A stretch of 26,827 nt of DNA from Lachnospiraceae bacterium UBA7012. Its GTDB lineage: Bacteria; Bacillota; Clostridia; Lachnospirales; Lachnospiraceae. The notes beneath the pieces were generated by a model, which was given only the letters and a program-made list of their open reading frames with translations, ran no database searches and was not told where the DNA came from. The position numbers and the translations under genes are program-made. This document shows positions 15,895 to 24,142 of the stretch, one piece after another; within the stretch, counting starts at the first letter, position 1, and every line of letters starts with the position of its first letter. The stretch lies in the NCBI GenBank assembly GCA_002449595.1, contig DJXE01000105.1, positions 9,574 to 36,400 on the forward strand, in the 5' to 3' direction.

Positions 15895-17835
15895 TTAACG
15901 CCCGAGGCAGGCCTTCGGGCACTCCTGCTTCACCCATGCCTGGAACATCAGCAGGTACCAGATCTGGATGCGCCAGATGCCGCGCTCGGTAAAGTCGGTC
16001 CAGATCCTGTGCACGACGTCCGCGTCGAGATAGCCCTGCGCCTTGATGGCCGCGGGATCCAGCAGTTCCTCCGCCCATGCGCGCAGTTCAGGCTCCTTTA
16101 ACCATTTGCTGATCGGGATGGAAAAGCCCTTCTTCGGCCGATCCACAAGTTCCCGCGGGACGTGCCTGTACAGGATGTCCCGGAGGATCCTTTTCCCGTG
16201 CTTCCCGTCGCGCGAGGCCTCGCCCGCGCCCGACCGCAGATAGTCGATCGGCAGGGTCCATGCGAATTCCACGATGTCCTTGTCGAGCAGCGGAACTCTC
16301 GTCTCCAGCGACACCGCCATCGCGGTGCGGTCCACCTTCACCAGGATGTCGTCCGGGTGGTACATCTTCATATCCATCAGCATGACGTCCCGGTTCACCT
16401 CTCCGAGGACGTCCTGTCCGGTCAGCGTGTAAGCGTAAGGCAAAGCATTTCCCACCAGCGCGATCTTCGCTGTCAGCGGGTCCGTCTCGTGGGAGAGCCG
16501 GTAGATCTCCTCCGGTCCCGCCGCGCCGAGGAGCTTGCCCTTGATGCGGTAGATATCCTTTTTCACAAGAGGGCTGTGCAGCACGATGCCGGAAGCCGGC
16601 TTCCGGAGCGGCGCGGGGATCCTGCTGAGCTTGCCCCAGATCCGCTCGACGGACGCATAAGAAGTATAGCCGCAGAAAAGCTCATCCCCCGCATCTCCCG
16701 ACAGCGACACCGTGACGTGCTGTCTCGTCATGCGGCTCACCAGGTAGGTCGGGATCTGCGAGCTGTCGGCGAACGGCTCCGCGAACATCTTCGGCAGGAG
16801 CGGGATCACCGCCTTCGCGTCCTGGTCCGTGATGTACATCTCCGTGTGCTGCGTGCCGAGGTGCTGCGCGATCTGCGCGGCGACCTCCGCCTCGTTGTAT
16901 TTCGGGTCCTCCATGCCGATCGTGAAGCTCCGGACGCTGCCGGGGCTCTCCGCCTGCATGAGGGAGACGATCGTCGAGCTGTCGATGCCGGCGGACAGGA
17001 AGGCGCCGACCGGCACGTCCGCGACCATCTGGTCCCGGATCGAGGCGCGCATCAGGCGCTCCAGTTCCTGGGAAGCCTCTTCGAAGGAGCCCTTGAACGG
17101 ATTCTTCGTCCCGCGCAGGGCCGCTTCTTCCACCGACCAGTAGGTCTCCTCGGAGATCTCCGCCTCCGTAAACGGGGCGCGGATCGTCAGGATCCTGCCC
17201 GGCGTGAGCTTCCGGATGCCCTTGTAGATCGTGTAGGGCGCAGGGATGTATCCGTGCGTGAAATAGATCGGAAGGACGCCCTGCTCCACCGGCAGATCAA
17301 ATCCGTCGAGGCACGCGATGCAGCCTAGATCCGAGGCGAAGGCAAACGCCTTTCCTCCCGAGGATCCCGGGACAAAGCCGTAGTAGAGGGGCTTTTCACC
17401 GATGCGATCCCGGAAGAGCTGGAGCTTCTTCTCCTCGCGGTCATACAGCGCGACCGCGAACATGCCCTTCATGAACTGCAGGGCTTCTGCCGTCCCGTAC
17501 GCCTCGAACGCCTCCAGCATCACTTCGGAATCCGAAGTACCGCGGAATGCGGTCACCTTCTTCTCATCGAGAAGTCTCTGCCGCAGTTCGCGGTGGTTGT
17601 AGATCTCGCCGTTGTAGACCATCGCGAAGCGGCCGGAGTGCGACAGCATCGGCTGTGCGCCGGTCTCGGACAGGTCCACGATCGCGAGCCGCCGGTGGCC
17701 GAGGACGACTTCCCCGTCGTCACTCTTCCACGTCCCGCCGGCGTCCGGCCCGCGGTGCAGCATGCGTTCTTTCATGCGTTCGATATTCTCTTCCGATCTC
17801 TCTCCGAATCGGATCAGTCCGGCGATTCCGCACAT
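15895..17835 (-). CDS. asnB: AsnB-type glutamine-dependent amidotransferase (asparagine synthase family), copy 1
   Basis: This is a two-domain enzyme (646 aa). The class II glutaminase domain starts with the catalytic Cys2 in MCGIAG and has RGPDAGG (28-34), GHRRLAIVDLS (46-56) and YNGEIYN (74-80). The synthetase domain has the ATP-pyrophosphatase loop SAGIDSS (281-287), FADSSQIPTYLVS, LSGDAGDELFCGY and the C-terminal RPKKGFSIPISKWL. The second Gly of the usual SGGxDS loop is Ala here. In polysaccharide loci such proteins may amidate a carboxyl group, for example converting a hexuronic acid into a uronamide (WbpS-like), instead of making asparagine; this is inference from context. A second homologue lies at 20191-22092. 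GT2 and SGNH genes flank it closely. Confidence 0.9.
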   Translation of the reverse strand: MCGIAGLIRFGERSEENIERMKERMLHRGPDAGGTWKSDDGEVVLGHRRLAIVDLSETGAQPMLSHSGRFAMVYNGEIYNHRELRQRLLDEKKVTAFRGTSDSEVMLEAFEAYGTAEALQFMKGMFAVALYDREEKKLQLFRDRIGEKPLYYGFVPGSSGGKAFAFASDLGCIACLDGFDLPVEQGVLPIYFTHGYIPAPYTIYKGIRKLTPGRILTIRAPFTEAEISEETYWSVEEAALRGTKNPFKGSFEEASQELERLMRASIRDQMVADVPVGAFLSAGIDSSTIVSLMQAESPGSVRSFTIGMEDPKYNEAEVAAQIAQHLGTQHTEMYITDQDAKAVIPLLPKMFAEPFADSSQIPTYLVSRMTRQHVTVSLSGDAGDELFCGYTSYASVERIWGKLSRIPAPLRKPASGIVLHSPLVKKDIYRIKGKLLGAAGPEEIYRLSHETDPLTAKIALVGNALPYAYTLTGQDVLGEVNRDVMLMDMKMYHPDDILVKVDRTAMAVSLETRVPLLDKDIVEFAWTLPIDYLRSGAGEASRDGKHGKRILRDILYRHVPRELVDRPKKGFSIPISKWLKEPELRAWAEELLDPAAIKAQGYLDADVVHRIWTDFTERGIWRIQIWYLLMFQAWVKQECPKACLGR

Positions 17836-17852
17836 ATATGATCTCCTGTGGT

Positions 17853-18953
17853 TTATTCCTCAGTTACAACAGGGGCAAAGTCCCCCGTCCGGATACGCTC
17901 CTGCACGAGCGCTTCGTTCTCATCCCGGTAGGCGAGCCAGTTCTCGTAAGCCGCGTCATAGGACGCGTACGCGGCGTCCCCTCTGCGGTCCGGCAGATCG
18001 TAATTCTCCTTCAGCCACTCCTCCACGAAGGCGGTCACTTTCTCCGCGCCGCACACGTTGACGTGCGTCCCGTAGTCGGAGAAGTCGTCCCCGGTGAGCC
18101 CCATCTCTTCGTAGTGATCGTTCAGGTCGAGGAAGCCGAATCCCTGCTCCGTGACCAGCCGCTCGATGCTGTTGTACTTCTGCGCGTCCTGCTGCGTGAT
18201 CTCGTAAGGGGACACGATGAACAGCGCGTCCTGTCCGTTCTCCTTCAGGAAGGCCATGAGCTCCTCGAGATGCCCCTGCTGGATGTCCTCCAGCGGCTCC
18301 TCCCCGGTCTCCGCCGAGAAATCTGTCAGCTCGGCCGGTCCCAGCTCATTCGACCCGAAGAAGCCCTTCAGCGGCTCCGGATACGCGAAAAAGACCGTCC
18401 GCAGCTGGCTCCGCAGGAACAGCGACTTCCAGTTGGAATGGTACTTCAGAATGTCGAAATAATAGGCGGTCTCGTCCACGTCCTGGATCCAGTTCGTCTC
18501 CCGGACTTCGTCGGTGACGAGGCCGTTGATCGCGCGGATCCGGTTCACGGAATAGCGCAGGTTGTCGGTCACGCCGCGCGTGTAGGCCATGTTCTGGATC
18601 ATGTCCCACTCCCTGCCGATGTACATCCGCACCTCGAAGATCATGAGCTCCGGCTTCTGCCGCCGCAGGGCCTCCCGTGCGAGGTAGATCTGCGCCGCAG
18701 GGCGCTGCAGGTTCGTGGAGAGCGGGTATCCCGCGATGCCCTTCTCGCCGTACATCTGCGGGAAGGAATAGTACGGAAACACGGAGCTGGAACCGATCGC
18801 GATCACGTCAATCGTGTTTTTCTTCTCCGCGTAGAATCCCACGAACCGGTCCTTGACCGATCCGCTCGTCCGCAGGCAGTATGTGAGCCCGGTCAGCACG
18901 ACCAGGAAGATCGCGCAGAACGCGGCGATTTTAAGCCACTGTTTCTTAGTCAT
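17853..18953 (-). CDS. Membrane-anchored SGNH-hydrolase-like protein (DltD/AlgX type)
   Basis: The protein (366 aa) has a basic N-terminus and one membrane segment at about 7-27, so the rest probably faces outward. DVIAIGSSSVFPYYSFP (49-65) resembles block I of SGNH hydrolases with a candidate nucleophile in the GSSS run (55-57). DYGTHVN (293-299) near the end offers Asp293 and His297 for the triad. LIFEVRMYIG-type and LFIVSPY (244-250) strands lie between. Members of this type often act with an MBOAT acyltransferase in O-acetylation of polymers, but no MBOAT gene is present here. AAGGA sits seven bases before the ATG, downstream of a duplicated hairpin. Assignment to the superfamily is moderate; the substrate is unknown. 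Confidence 0.72.
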   Translation of the reverse strand: MTKKQWLKIAAFCAIFLVVLTGLTYCLRTSGSVKDRFVGFYAEKKNTIDVIAIGSSSVFPYYSFPQMYGEKGIAGYPLSTNLQRPAAQIYLAREALRRQKPELMIFEVRMYIGREWDMIQNMAYTRGVTDNLRYSVNRIRAINGLVTDEVRETNWIQDVDETAYYFDILKYHSNWKSLFLRSQLRTVFFAYPEPLKGFFGSNELGPAELTDFSAETGEEPLEDIQQGHLEELMAFLKENGQDALFIVSPYEITQQDAQKYNSIERLVTEQGFGFLDLNDHYEEMGLTGDDFSDYGTHVNVCGAEKVTAFVEEWLKENYDLPDRRGDAAYASYDAAYENWLAYRDENEALVQERIRTGDFAPVVTEE

Positions 18954-18971
18954 TTGTATCCTTATATCTCT

Positions 18972-19046
18972 GGAAAAAGATCCTGACTCCGGATCCTCGT
19001 TATTCCTTCATGCGTTTCAGGAAAAGGATCCCGACTCCGGATCCTC
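18972..19046 (-). repeat. Two near-identical 27-base hairpin-forming direct repeats in a leader
   Basis: Copy 1 is 18972-18998 and copy 2 is 19020-19046, 48 bases apart, 25 of 27 bases identical. On the transcribed (minus) strand each folds as AGGATCC, a 7-base loop, then GGATCCT (copy 1 has one G-U pair), followed by TTTTCC or TTTTTCC. Each is also followed by an AAGGA element (19004-19008 and 18959-18963), of which only the second serves a start codon. Copy 2 overlaps the stop codon of the upstream GT4. They look like weak tandem terminators or attenuators between two genes of the same operon. Confidence 0.6.
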
Positions 19047-20160
19047 ACTTTCCCTTCCTGCCGTCTGCGGCTTCCGACAGGCACTGTTCCCAGGCCTGCA
19101 GCGCTTTGTCCGGCGCGTAGATCTCCTGCACGCCGCGGGCATTTCTGCCCATCTCCTCCGCCTTCTGCCGGTCGGTGAGCATCCGCACGATTGCTTCCCC
19201 GAGTCGCTCCTCATCCCGCACGGGAACGAGCAGTCCATTCACGCCATCTTTAATGAGCTGCGCCGGTCCGCCGCTGGGGCAGTCCGTCGAGATGCACGGG
19301 AGCCCGAGCGACATCGCTTCGAGCAGCGCGTTCGGCATTCCCTCCGTGTCCGACGGGAGCACGAACAGCGACGCGCTGCGGATCCTGTCCTGCACGCGAT
19401 CCACCGGGCCGGGGAGGGAGATCCGCTCTTCCATTCCCCGCTCTTTGACGAGCGTCCGCAGCTGCTCCAGGTCCGGGCCCTGCCCGAAGATCTCGAGGCG
19501 GCAGTCCGGGATGCGGTCCGCGACGTTGCAGAACGCGTCGATCAGGAGTCTCTGGTTCTTGTTGGCGTCGATCCGCCCGACGGTCACGATCCTGCCGTCC
19601 CTCTCTCCCTCAAACGGGGGCATGAGAAACTGCGGCTCGATCGGGTTGGGCAGAATGATCGCTTTTTTGCTTATGTTCTCCGGGAAGAAGTTCCTGCTTC
19701 TCTCGGTCTGCAGCACGATGCGCGCCGCGCCGCCGAAGGTCCGGAATGCGGCCTTCTTCAGGGAAGGGTCCTCGTATTCCAGGGCCGGGTCTCCCCGCAC
19801 GCCGCAGACGACCGGGATGTGCAGTCCTTTTGCCGTGAGGACCGCCATCACGTTGTTCTTGCCGATAAAGGAGAGGATGACGTCGGGCTTTTCTTCCTTC
19901 CAGATTCCTCTCAGCTTGCGGAACCTGCGCGCGAGATTCACGATCCGCCCGGCGATGCTGCTGCCCGCCGTCTCTTCCGGCGTGAGGTCCGAGATCCTCC
20001 GGCGGATGCGCCCGTCCAGCGCGTACTCGTCGCCGTCCACCCGCTGCGTCACGAGGACGACTTCGCAGCCCCCCGCGAGAAGGTGGTGCGCGATCTGCGA
20101 CATCACGCGTTCCGCGCCGCCCTTATGAAGTGAGCTGATAAATAGTGCAGCTTTCCGCAT
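19045..20160 (-). CDS. GT4 family glycosyltransferase
   Basis: This GT-B-fold retaining glycosyltransferase (371 aa) has an N-terminal domain with ALFISSLHKGGAERVMSQIA (5-24) and VICHED-free VVCGVRGDP (117-125). The donor domain has IVTVGRIDANKNQ (191-203), IFGQGPDLEQL (224-234) and the complete Glu273-x7-Glu281 motif in DTEGMPNALLEAMSLG (271-286), followed by STDCPSGGPAQLI (291-303). That last block is shared with the GT4 at 22895-24142 and, less closely, with the one at 24139-25380, so these three are probably related paralogues of the GalNAc/GlcNAc-type GT4 group. The stop lies inside the second leader hairpin. The ribosome site is weak. The sugar is not predictable. Confidence 0.88.
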   Translation of the reverse strand: MRKAALFISSLHKGGAERVMSQIAHHLLAGGCEVVLVTQRVDGDEYALDGRIRRRISDLTPEETAGSSIAGRIVNLARRFRKLRGIWKEEKPDVILSFIGKNNVMAVLTAKGLHIPVVCGVRGDPALEYEDPSLKKAAFRTFGGAARIVLQTERSRNFFPENISKKAIILPNPIEPQFLMPPFEGERDGRIVTVGRIDANKNQRLLIDAFCNVADRIPDCRLEIFGQGPDLEQLRTLVKERGMEERISLPGPVDRVQDRIRSASLFVLPSDTEGMPNALLEAMSLGLPCISTDCPSGGPAQLIKDGVNGLLVPVRDEERLGEAIVRMLTDRQKAEEMGRNARGVQEIYAPDKALQAWEQCLSEAADGRKGK

Positions 20161-20190
20161 AAAATGATCAGTTCCGCTTTCTGTGTGTGA

Positions 20191-22092
20191 CTACATGTAT
20201 CTATTGTACCATTGCTGGAACACAAAGAACGCCCAGCAGATCCTCGAGTAGTTCGCGCCTGTCCCCGCGCCGGCGTCTCCGGTCCGCAGGTAATTCTCCA
20301 CAAAGCCCGCGGCGTAGTCCGCGTCAAACAGCCCCTGCGCGCGCAGCATGTCCCGCGACGCAAAGTCCGTCAGCTGCTCACGGAGCGGTCCGCGCAGCCA
20401 CTTGTCAAGAGGGACGCTGAAACCCTTTTTCGGCCGGTCTAAGAGCTGTCGCGGAATGTAATCATACGCGACGTCCTTCAGGATCGTCTTGCCTTCGCCG
20501 CCCTTGTATTTGAACGCGTGCGGGATCCGGAAGGAGTACTCCATGACGTCCTTGTCCAGGATCGGGCACCGCGCCTCCAGCGAGTAAAACATGGACGCCC
20601 GGTCCACCTTGCAGAGGATGTCGCCGGGGAGGTAGTGGTCCATGTCGAGGAGCATCCGCGTCACCTGCCAATCCTTCGCGCCGTAGCTGCGCTCGGACGG
20701 ATAATTGACCGGAAGCTGTTTTATTCCATCACCTTGCAGCGGAAACCGCTCCGCGAACGCCGCGTAGCTTCCCGCGCCGAACTGGGTCTTCGTCTCCCTG
20801 TCGCGGTTCGCCGAGATGACGCGCAGCCGCAGCGGATACTTGTCTTCCAGTTTTCCGCCGCCCGCGGGGATCTGCCCGATGAGGTGGGCTGCCGCCCCGA
20901 GCGCGTCGAGCCGCTGTGCCTGCTGCACGCGGCGGTAAATGCCGTAGCCGCAGAAGAACTCATCGCCGCCATCGCCCGAGAGCGCGACGGTGACGTCCTT
21001 TCTCGCGAGCATCGAGACCAGCATCGTCGGGATCTGCGAGGAGTCCGCGAAGGGCTCGTCGAAGCAGTCCGCGAGGGAGTCCGCAAGATCCAGCATCTCC
21101 TGCTCCCCGATGACGAGCTCCGTGTGATCCGTGCCCAGATGGCGCGCGACTTCCCGCGCATAGCCGGACTCGTCGTACTGCGCCTCCTCAAATCCGATGG
21201 AAAAGGTCTTCAGCGGCCGATCCAGGATGGACTGCGCGACAGCTGAGACGAGCGAGGAGTCGTAGCCTCCCGACAGGAAGCTTCCCAGCGGGACGTCCGC
21301 GATCATCCGCTCACGGACCGCCTTCGTGAGGCAGGCCTTCAGCCCTTCTTTTGCCTCCGCGTAATCTTTGATCTCATTCGCGCATCCCGCGGTCCAGGCG
21401 TCGCGAATGCTCCAGTACTTCCGCACGGAGAGATCGCCGGTCCCGTCCTTCGCTCTCCGGAAGGTGAGCACCGCGCCGGGCTCCAGTTTATAAACGTCCT
21501 CAAACACCGTCTCCGGCGCGTCGATGTACTGCTGGTACAGATACCGCGAGAGAACGTCCCTGCGCACGCGCCGCGGGAATCCCGGGCAGCGCATGATCGG
21601 GCGCAGCTCGGAAGCGAACACGAGATTCGTCCCATCAAACCAGTAATAGAGCGGCTTCTTGCCGATCCGGTCGCGCGCGATCGTGATCCGGTTTTCCGCC
21701 CTGTCGTAAACGGCGAACGCGAACATACCGCCCAGGCGGTCGACCGCGCTCTCGCCCCATTTTTCAAACGCCGCGAGAATGATCTCCGTGTCGGAGCGGC
21801 TCCGGAACGGATAGCCTTCCAGCTCCTTCCTGAGCTCCCCGAAGTTGTAGATCTCCCCGTTGAAAACGACGGAGAGCCTCCCGTCCGCGGAGTGCATCGG
21901 CTGGTGTCCCAGCGGCGAGAGGTCGATGATCGCGAGCCTTCGCTGCGCGAGGCCGACGCTGTCCCCAGCGCCCGCGTCATAGATCTCGACGCCGGCGTCG
22001 TCCGGCCCGCGGCGGATCATCTCGTCGTTCATGACGCGGAGCTGCTCCTCCGTGATCTGTTTATTTGTAAAGAAACCGCAGATGCCGCACAT
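20191..22092 (-). CDS. asnB: AsnB-type glutamine-dependent amidotransferase (asparagine synthase family), copy 2
   Basis: This is a second asparagine-synthase-family protein (633 aa). Catalytic Cys2 is in MCGICGFF, with RRGPDDAG (27-34), QRRLAIIDLS (50-59), FNGEIYN (77-83), the pyrophosphatase loop SGGYDSS (274-280), FADSSQIPTMLVS, LSGDGGDEFFCGY and the C-terminal RPKKGFSVPLDKWL. The active-site elements of both halves look intact, including the standard SGG that is altered in copy 1. It differs from copy 1 along its length, so it is an old paralogue, not a recent duplicate. It lies 30 bases after a GT4 in coordinate terms and 21 bases from the deacetylase-like gene upstream in the operon. 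True asparagine synthesis is the alternative, but two copies within a glycan locus favour sugar-acid or amino-acid-substituent amidation. Confidence 0.9.
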   Translation of the reverse strand: MCGICGFFTNKQITEEQLRVMNDEMIRRGPDDAGVEIYDAGAGDSVGLAQRRLAIIDLSPLGHQPMHSADGRLSVVFNGEIYNFGELRKELEGYPFRSRSDTEIILAAFEKWGESAVDRLGGMFAFAVYDRAENRITIARDRIGKKPLYYWFDGTNLVFASELRPIMRCPGFPRRVRRDVLSRYLYQQYIDAPETVFEDVYKLEPGAVLTFRRAKDGTGDLSVRKYWSIRDAWTAGCANEIKDYAEAKEGLKACLTKAVRERMIADVPLGSFLSGGYDSSLVSAVAQSILDRPLKTFSIGFEEAQYDESGYAREVARHLGTDHTELVIGEQEMLDLADSLADCFDEPFADSSQIPTMLVSMLARKDVTVALSGDGGDEFFCGYGIYRRVQQAQRLDALGAAAHLIGQIPAGGGKLEDKYPLRLRVISANRDRETKTQFGAGSYAAFAERFPLQGDGIKQLPVNYPSERSYGAKDWQVTRMLLDMDHYLPGDILCKVDRASMFYSLEARCPILDKDVMEYSFRIPHAFKYKGGEGKTILKDVAYDYIPRQLLDRPKKGFSVPLDKWLRGPLREQLTDFASRDMLRAQGLFDADYAAGFVENYLRTGDAGAGTGANYSRICWAFFVFQQWYNRYM

Positions 22093-22113
22093 TCTTTCTG
22101 CTGCTCTCCCTGT

Positions 22114-22881
22114 TTAATCCTCGTCCGGCCCGATCGTCCGCTCAAACTCGTCTCTATACTGCGCGAAGTCCTTGCACTCCTTGTCGACCGAGTCCAGGAG
22201 TTCCTCGTACTTCTCGTTCAGAAGCGTCCGGAAGTTGTTGCGGTTGTCGTACCCTTCCTTCGTCCACGCGAACGGGTGCGTCAGGATCTGGACCTTCTTG
22301 TTGCCGAGGATCGTCTCCTCGTTCGGATAGCCGTAGCGCCAGATGTGGTTCGCGTCCGACATGTACTTCACCTCGAGCTTCGAGTCCGGCTGCGCCTTCG
22401 GGTCGAACGTGAAGAAGTCGTCCTGGTACGCGTTCAGGATGCCGTCGAACTTGAAGTTCGCCGCCAGCGCGTCCGGCGACGGCCTGTGGATCGAAAACGC
22501 GTGGATCTCAAACCCGAGCATCGTGCTGAGCATATCGATCTCCTGCAGGATCTCCCCGCGCACCGCCTCCATGTCGGTCATGCCGTTCAGCGCGAAGTGC
22601 AGCCCGATGTGCTGCCCGCGCTCGTGCATCTCCTTCAGGATGTCCCGGTTCTTTCTGGAGAGGATGTTGTAAGAATTATTCGTCCACTGGAAAAAGTAAT
22701 GCGACCTGAAATCCATGCTTTCCTCTACCCGGGAGAGCGCGAGTGCCCTCTCGACGGAGTACTCCACGTCGTGACGCATGATGACGAAAGAATCCCTGCC
22801 GAGCGCCTCCTGATAGGTCGCCTGCCTGCCGGATTCCTTGATGATCCGGATGATCTCTCTGTAATCGTCAAATGAAAACAT
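22114..22881 (-). CDS. NodB-like polysaccharide deacetylase-type protein
   Basis: This is a cytoplasmic-looking protein (255 aa, no signal peptide). FVIMRHDVEYSVERALALS (32-50) resembles the Asp-metal block of the NodB/CE4 fold, with candidate residues His37 and Asp38. HIGLHF (91-96) offers His91 and His95, and THPF (201-204) a late His202. The extracellular peptidoglycan-deacetylase features are absent. Such proteins are common in polysaccharide loci and may deacetylate a sugar nucleotide or lipid-linked sugar, but the family is distant from characterised deacetylases, so the activity is inferred. It sits 13 bases after the upstream GT4 and 21 bases before the asnB copy 2 start. Confidence 0.68.
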   Translation of the reverse strand: MFSFDDYREIIRIIKESGRQATYQEALGRDSFVIMRHDVEYSVERALALSRVEESMDFRSHYFFQWTNNSYNILSRKNRDILKEMHERGQHIGLHFALNGMTDMEAVRGEILQEIDMLSTMLGFEIHAFSIHRPSPDALAANFKFDGILNAYQDDFFTFDPKAQPDSKLEVKYMSDANHIWRYGYPNEETILGNKKVQILTHPFAWTKEGYDNRNNFRTLLNEKYEELLDSVDKECKDFAQYRDEFERTIGPDED

Positions 22882-22894
22882 CTTTATTCCTCTT

Positions 22895-24142
22895 TCATTT
22901 CTTACTGCTTATTCTTTCCAGGTAATCCCGCCACTGTTCAAAGACCGCCTGCTCATTCGCCCTCTCCGCGATCTTCGCGGCGCTCTTCGCAAGCTCCCTC
23001 GCGAGTTCCGGATTCTCGATCAGCCGGCAGATCGCGGCCGCAAACGCCTCCGGATTGCGGATCGGCGTGAGGATCCCGTTCGCGGTCTCCAGATCGCCGT
23101 TGCCCTTCGGCCATTCCTTGCCCCCGCGGGCCCTGCGGCCTGCGTTCACGGAATCTCCCTTCGAGCTGTAATTGGAATAGGAACTTCTGTACTGATAAGC
23201 CGTCTCCGGGACGTCTCCGTCCATGTGCGCGCTTCGAATGATCTCCGCGGGACCTCCGCAAGGACAGTCCGTCGCGACGACCGGCATGCCGAGCGCCATC
23301 GCCTCCATGAGCGAGTTCGGAAGGCCCTCCCAGTCGGAAGAAAATGCATAGATGCTTCCCTTCGGCAGATCCTCCTCGAGGTGCTCGCTGCCGCCCATCA
23401 GGAAGACAAAGCCCTTCGCACCAGCCTCCTCGATCTTCTTCTCCAGGATCTCCTTCGTGCCGTCACCGGAGTCATTTCCGTAGATCCGCAGCACGTAGTC
23501 GGGGTGCTTCTCATGCACCATGAAAAACGCGTCCAGCAGCATCGGCTGATTCTTGAAGTCCACGAGCCGCGCGGAGTGAACGACCGCTTTTTCCTTCTCC
23601 TCCGGCACCTTCGCGTTCAGATATTTCGGATTGATCGGGTTCAGGATCACTGCCGAATTATCCTGCAGCCGCGGCGCAAAGAACGCCTTCTGCTCCGCCG
23701 TCTGGAAGACAGCGCCTGCCGCCCTCGGGAAAAGCAGCGGGATCCGGATCTTGTCAGAGAACCTGTCGTAGTGCCCCGTCGGATCCGTCCGGACGCAGAT
23801 GACGACCGGCACGCCCGTCCCCGCCTGCGCGCTGAGCGCGCGGTAGTTGGAGCCATGTCCGAACGCGACGAGCACGTCCGGCTTCTTCTCCTCCAGGAAC
23901 TCTCTCAGGTACTGCTTCCGCAGCAGCGCCTTCTTGATGCGCCCCTTCTCTTCGTCCTCTTCCTTCAGGCCGACGCTCACCCTCTGCACGCGCTCATCGA
24001 GCGGATACTCATTCTTTCCGTACCACTCGGTCGCGATATAGACTTCATACCCTTCCTTCGCGAACGCGTTCGCGAGGTTCGACACGACGCGCTCCGCGCC
24101 GCCCTGGTCTAATGTGTTGATATGAAAAGCAATTGATTTCAT
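22895..24142 (-). CDS. GT4 family glycosyltransferase with a long loop insert
   Basis: This GT-B glycosyltransferase (415 aa) begins with SIAFHINTLDQGGAERVVSN (3-22). VVICVRTDPTG is at 113-123, VVHSARLVDFKNQ at 187-199 and Glu272-x7-Glu280 in DWEGLPNSLMEAMALG (270-285), with ATDCPCGGPAEII (290-302). Directly after this block, residues about 304-355 form a Ser/Tyr/Gly/Arg-rich insert; the expected NGILTPIRNPEAF resumes at 355-367. The ATG at 24142 overlaps the upstream GT4 stop (ATGA). The closest relative in the window is the GT4 at 19045-20160, which lacks the insert. Confidence 0.88.
   Translation of the reverse strand: MKSIAFHINTLDQGGAERVVSNLANAFAKEGYEVYIATEWYGKNEYPLDERVQRVSVGLKEEDEEKGRIKKALLRKQYLREFLEEKKPDVLVAFGHGSNYRALSAQAGTGVPVVICVRTDPTGHYDRFSDKIRIPLLFPRAAGAVFQTAEQKAFFAPRLQDNSAVILNPINPKYLNAKVPEEKEKAVVHSARLVDFKNQPMLLDAFFMVHEKHPDYVLRIYGNDSGDGTKEILEKKIEEAGAKGFVFLMGGSEHLEEDLPKGSIYAFSSDWEGLPNSLMEAMALGMPVVATDCPCGGPAEIIRSAHMDGDVPETAYQYRSSYSNYSSKGDSVNAGRRARGGKEWPKGNGDLETANGILTPIRNPEAFAAAICRLIENPELARELAKSAAKIAERANEQAVFEQWRDYLERISSKK

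Noticed and set aside
16162..20133. Several long plus-strand open frames opposite asnB copy 1, the SGNH gene and a GT4
   Set aside because: They mirror the codon pattern of the real minus-strand genes, contain no recognisable motifs and lack consistent ribosome sites.
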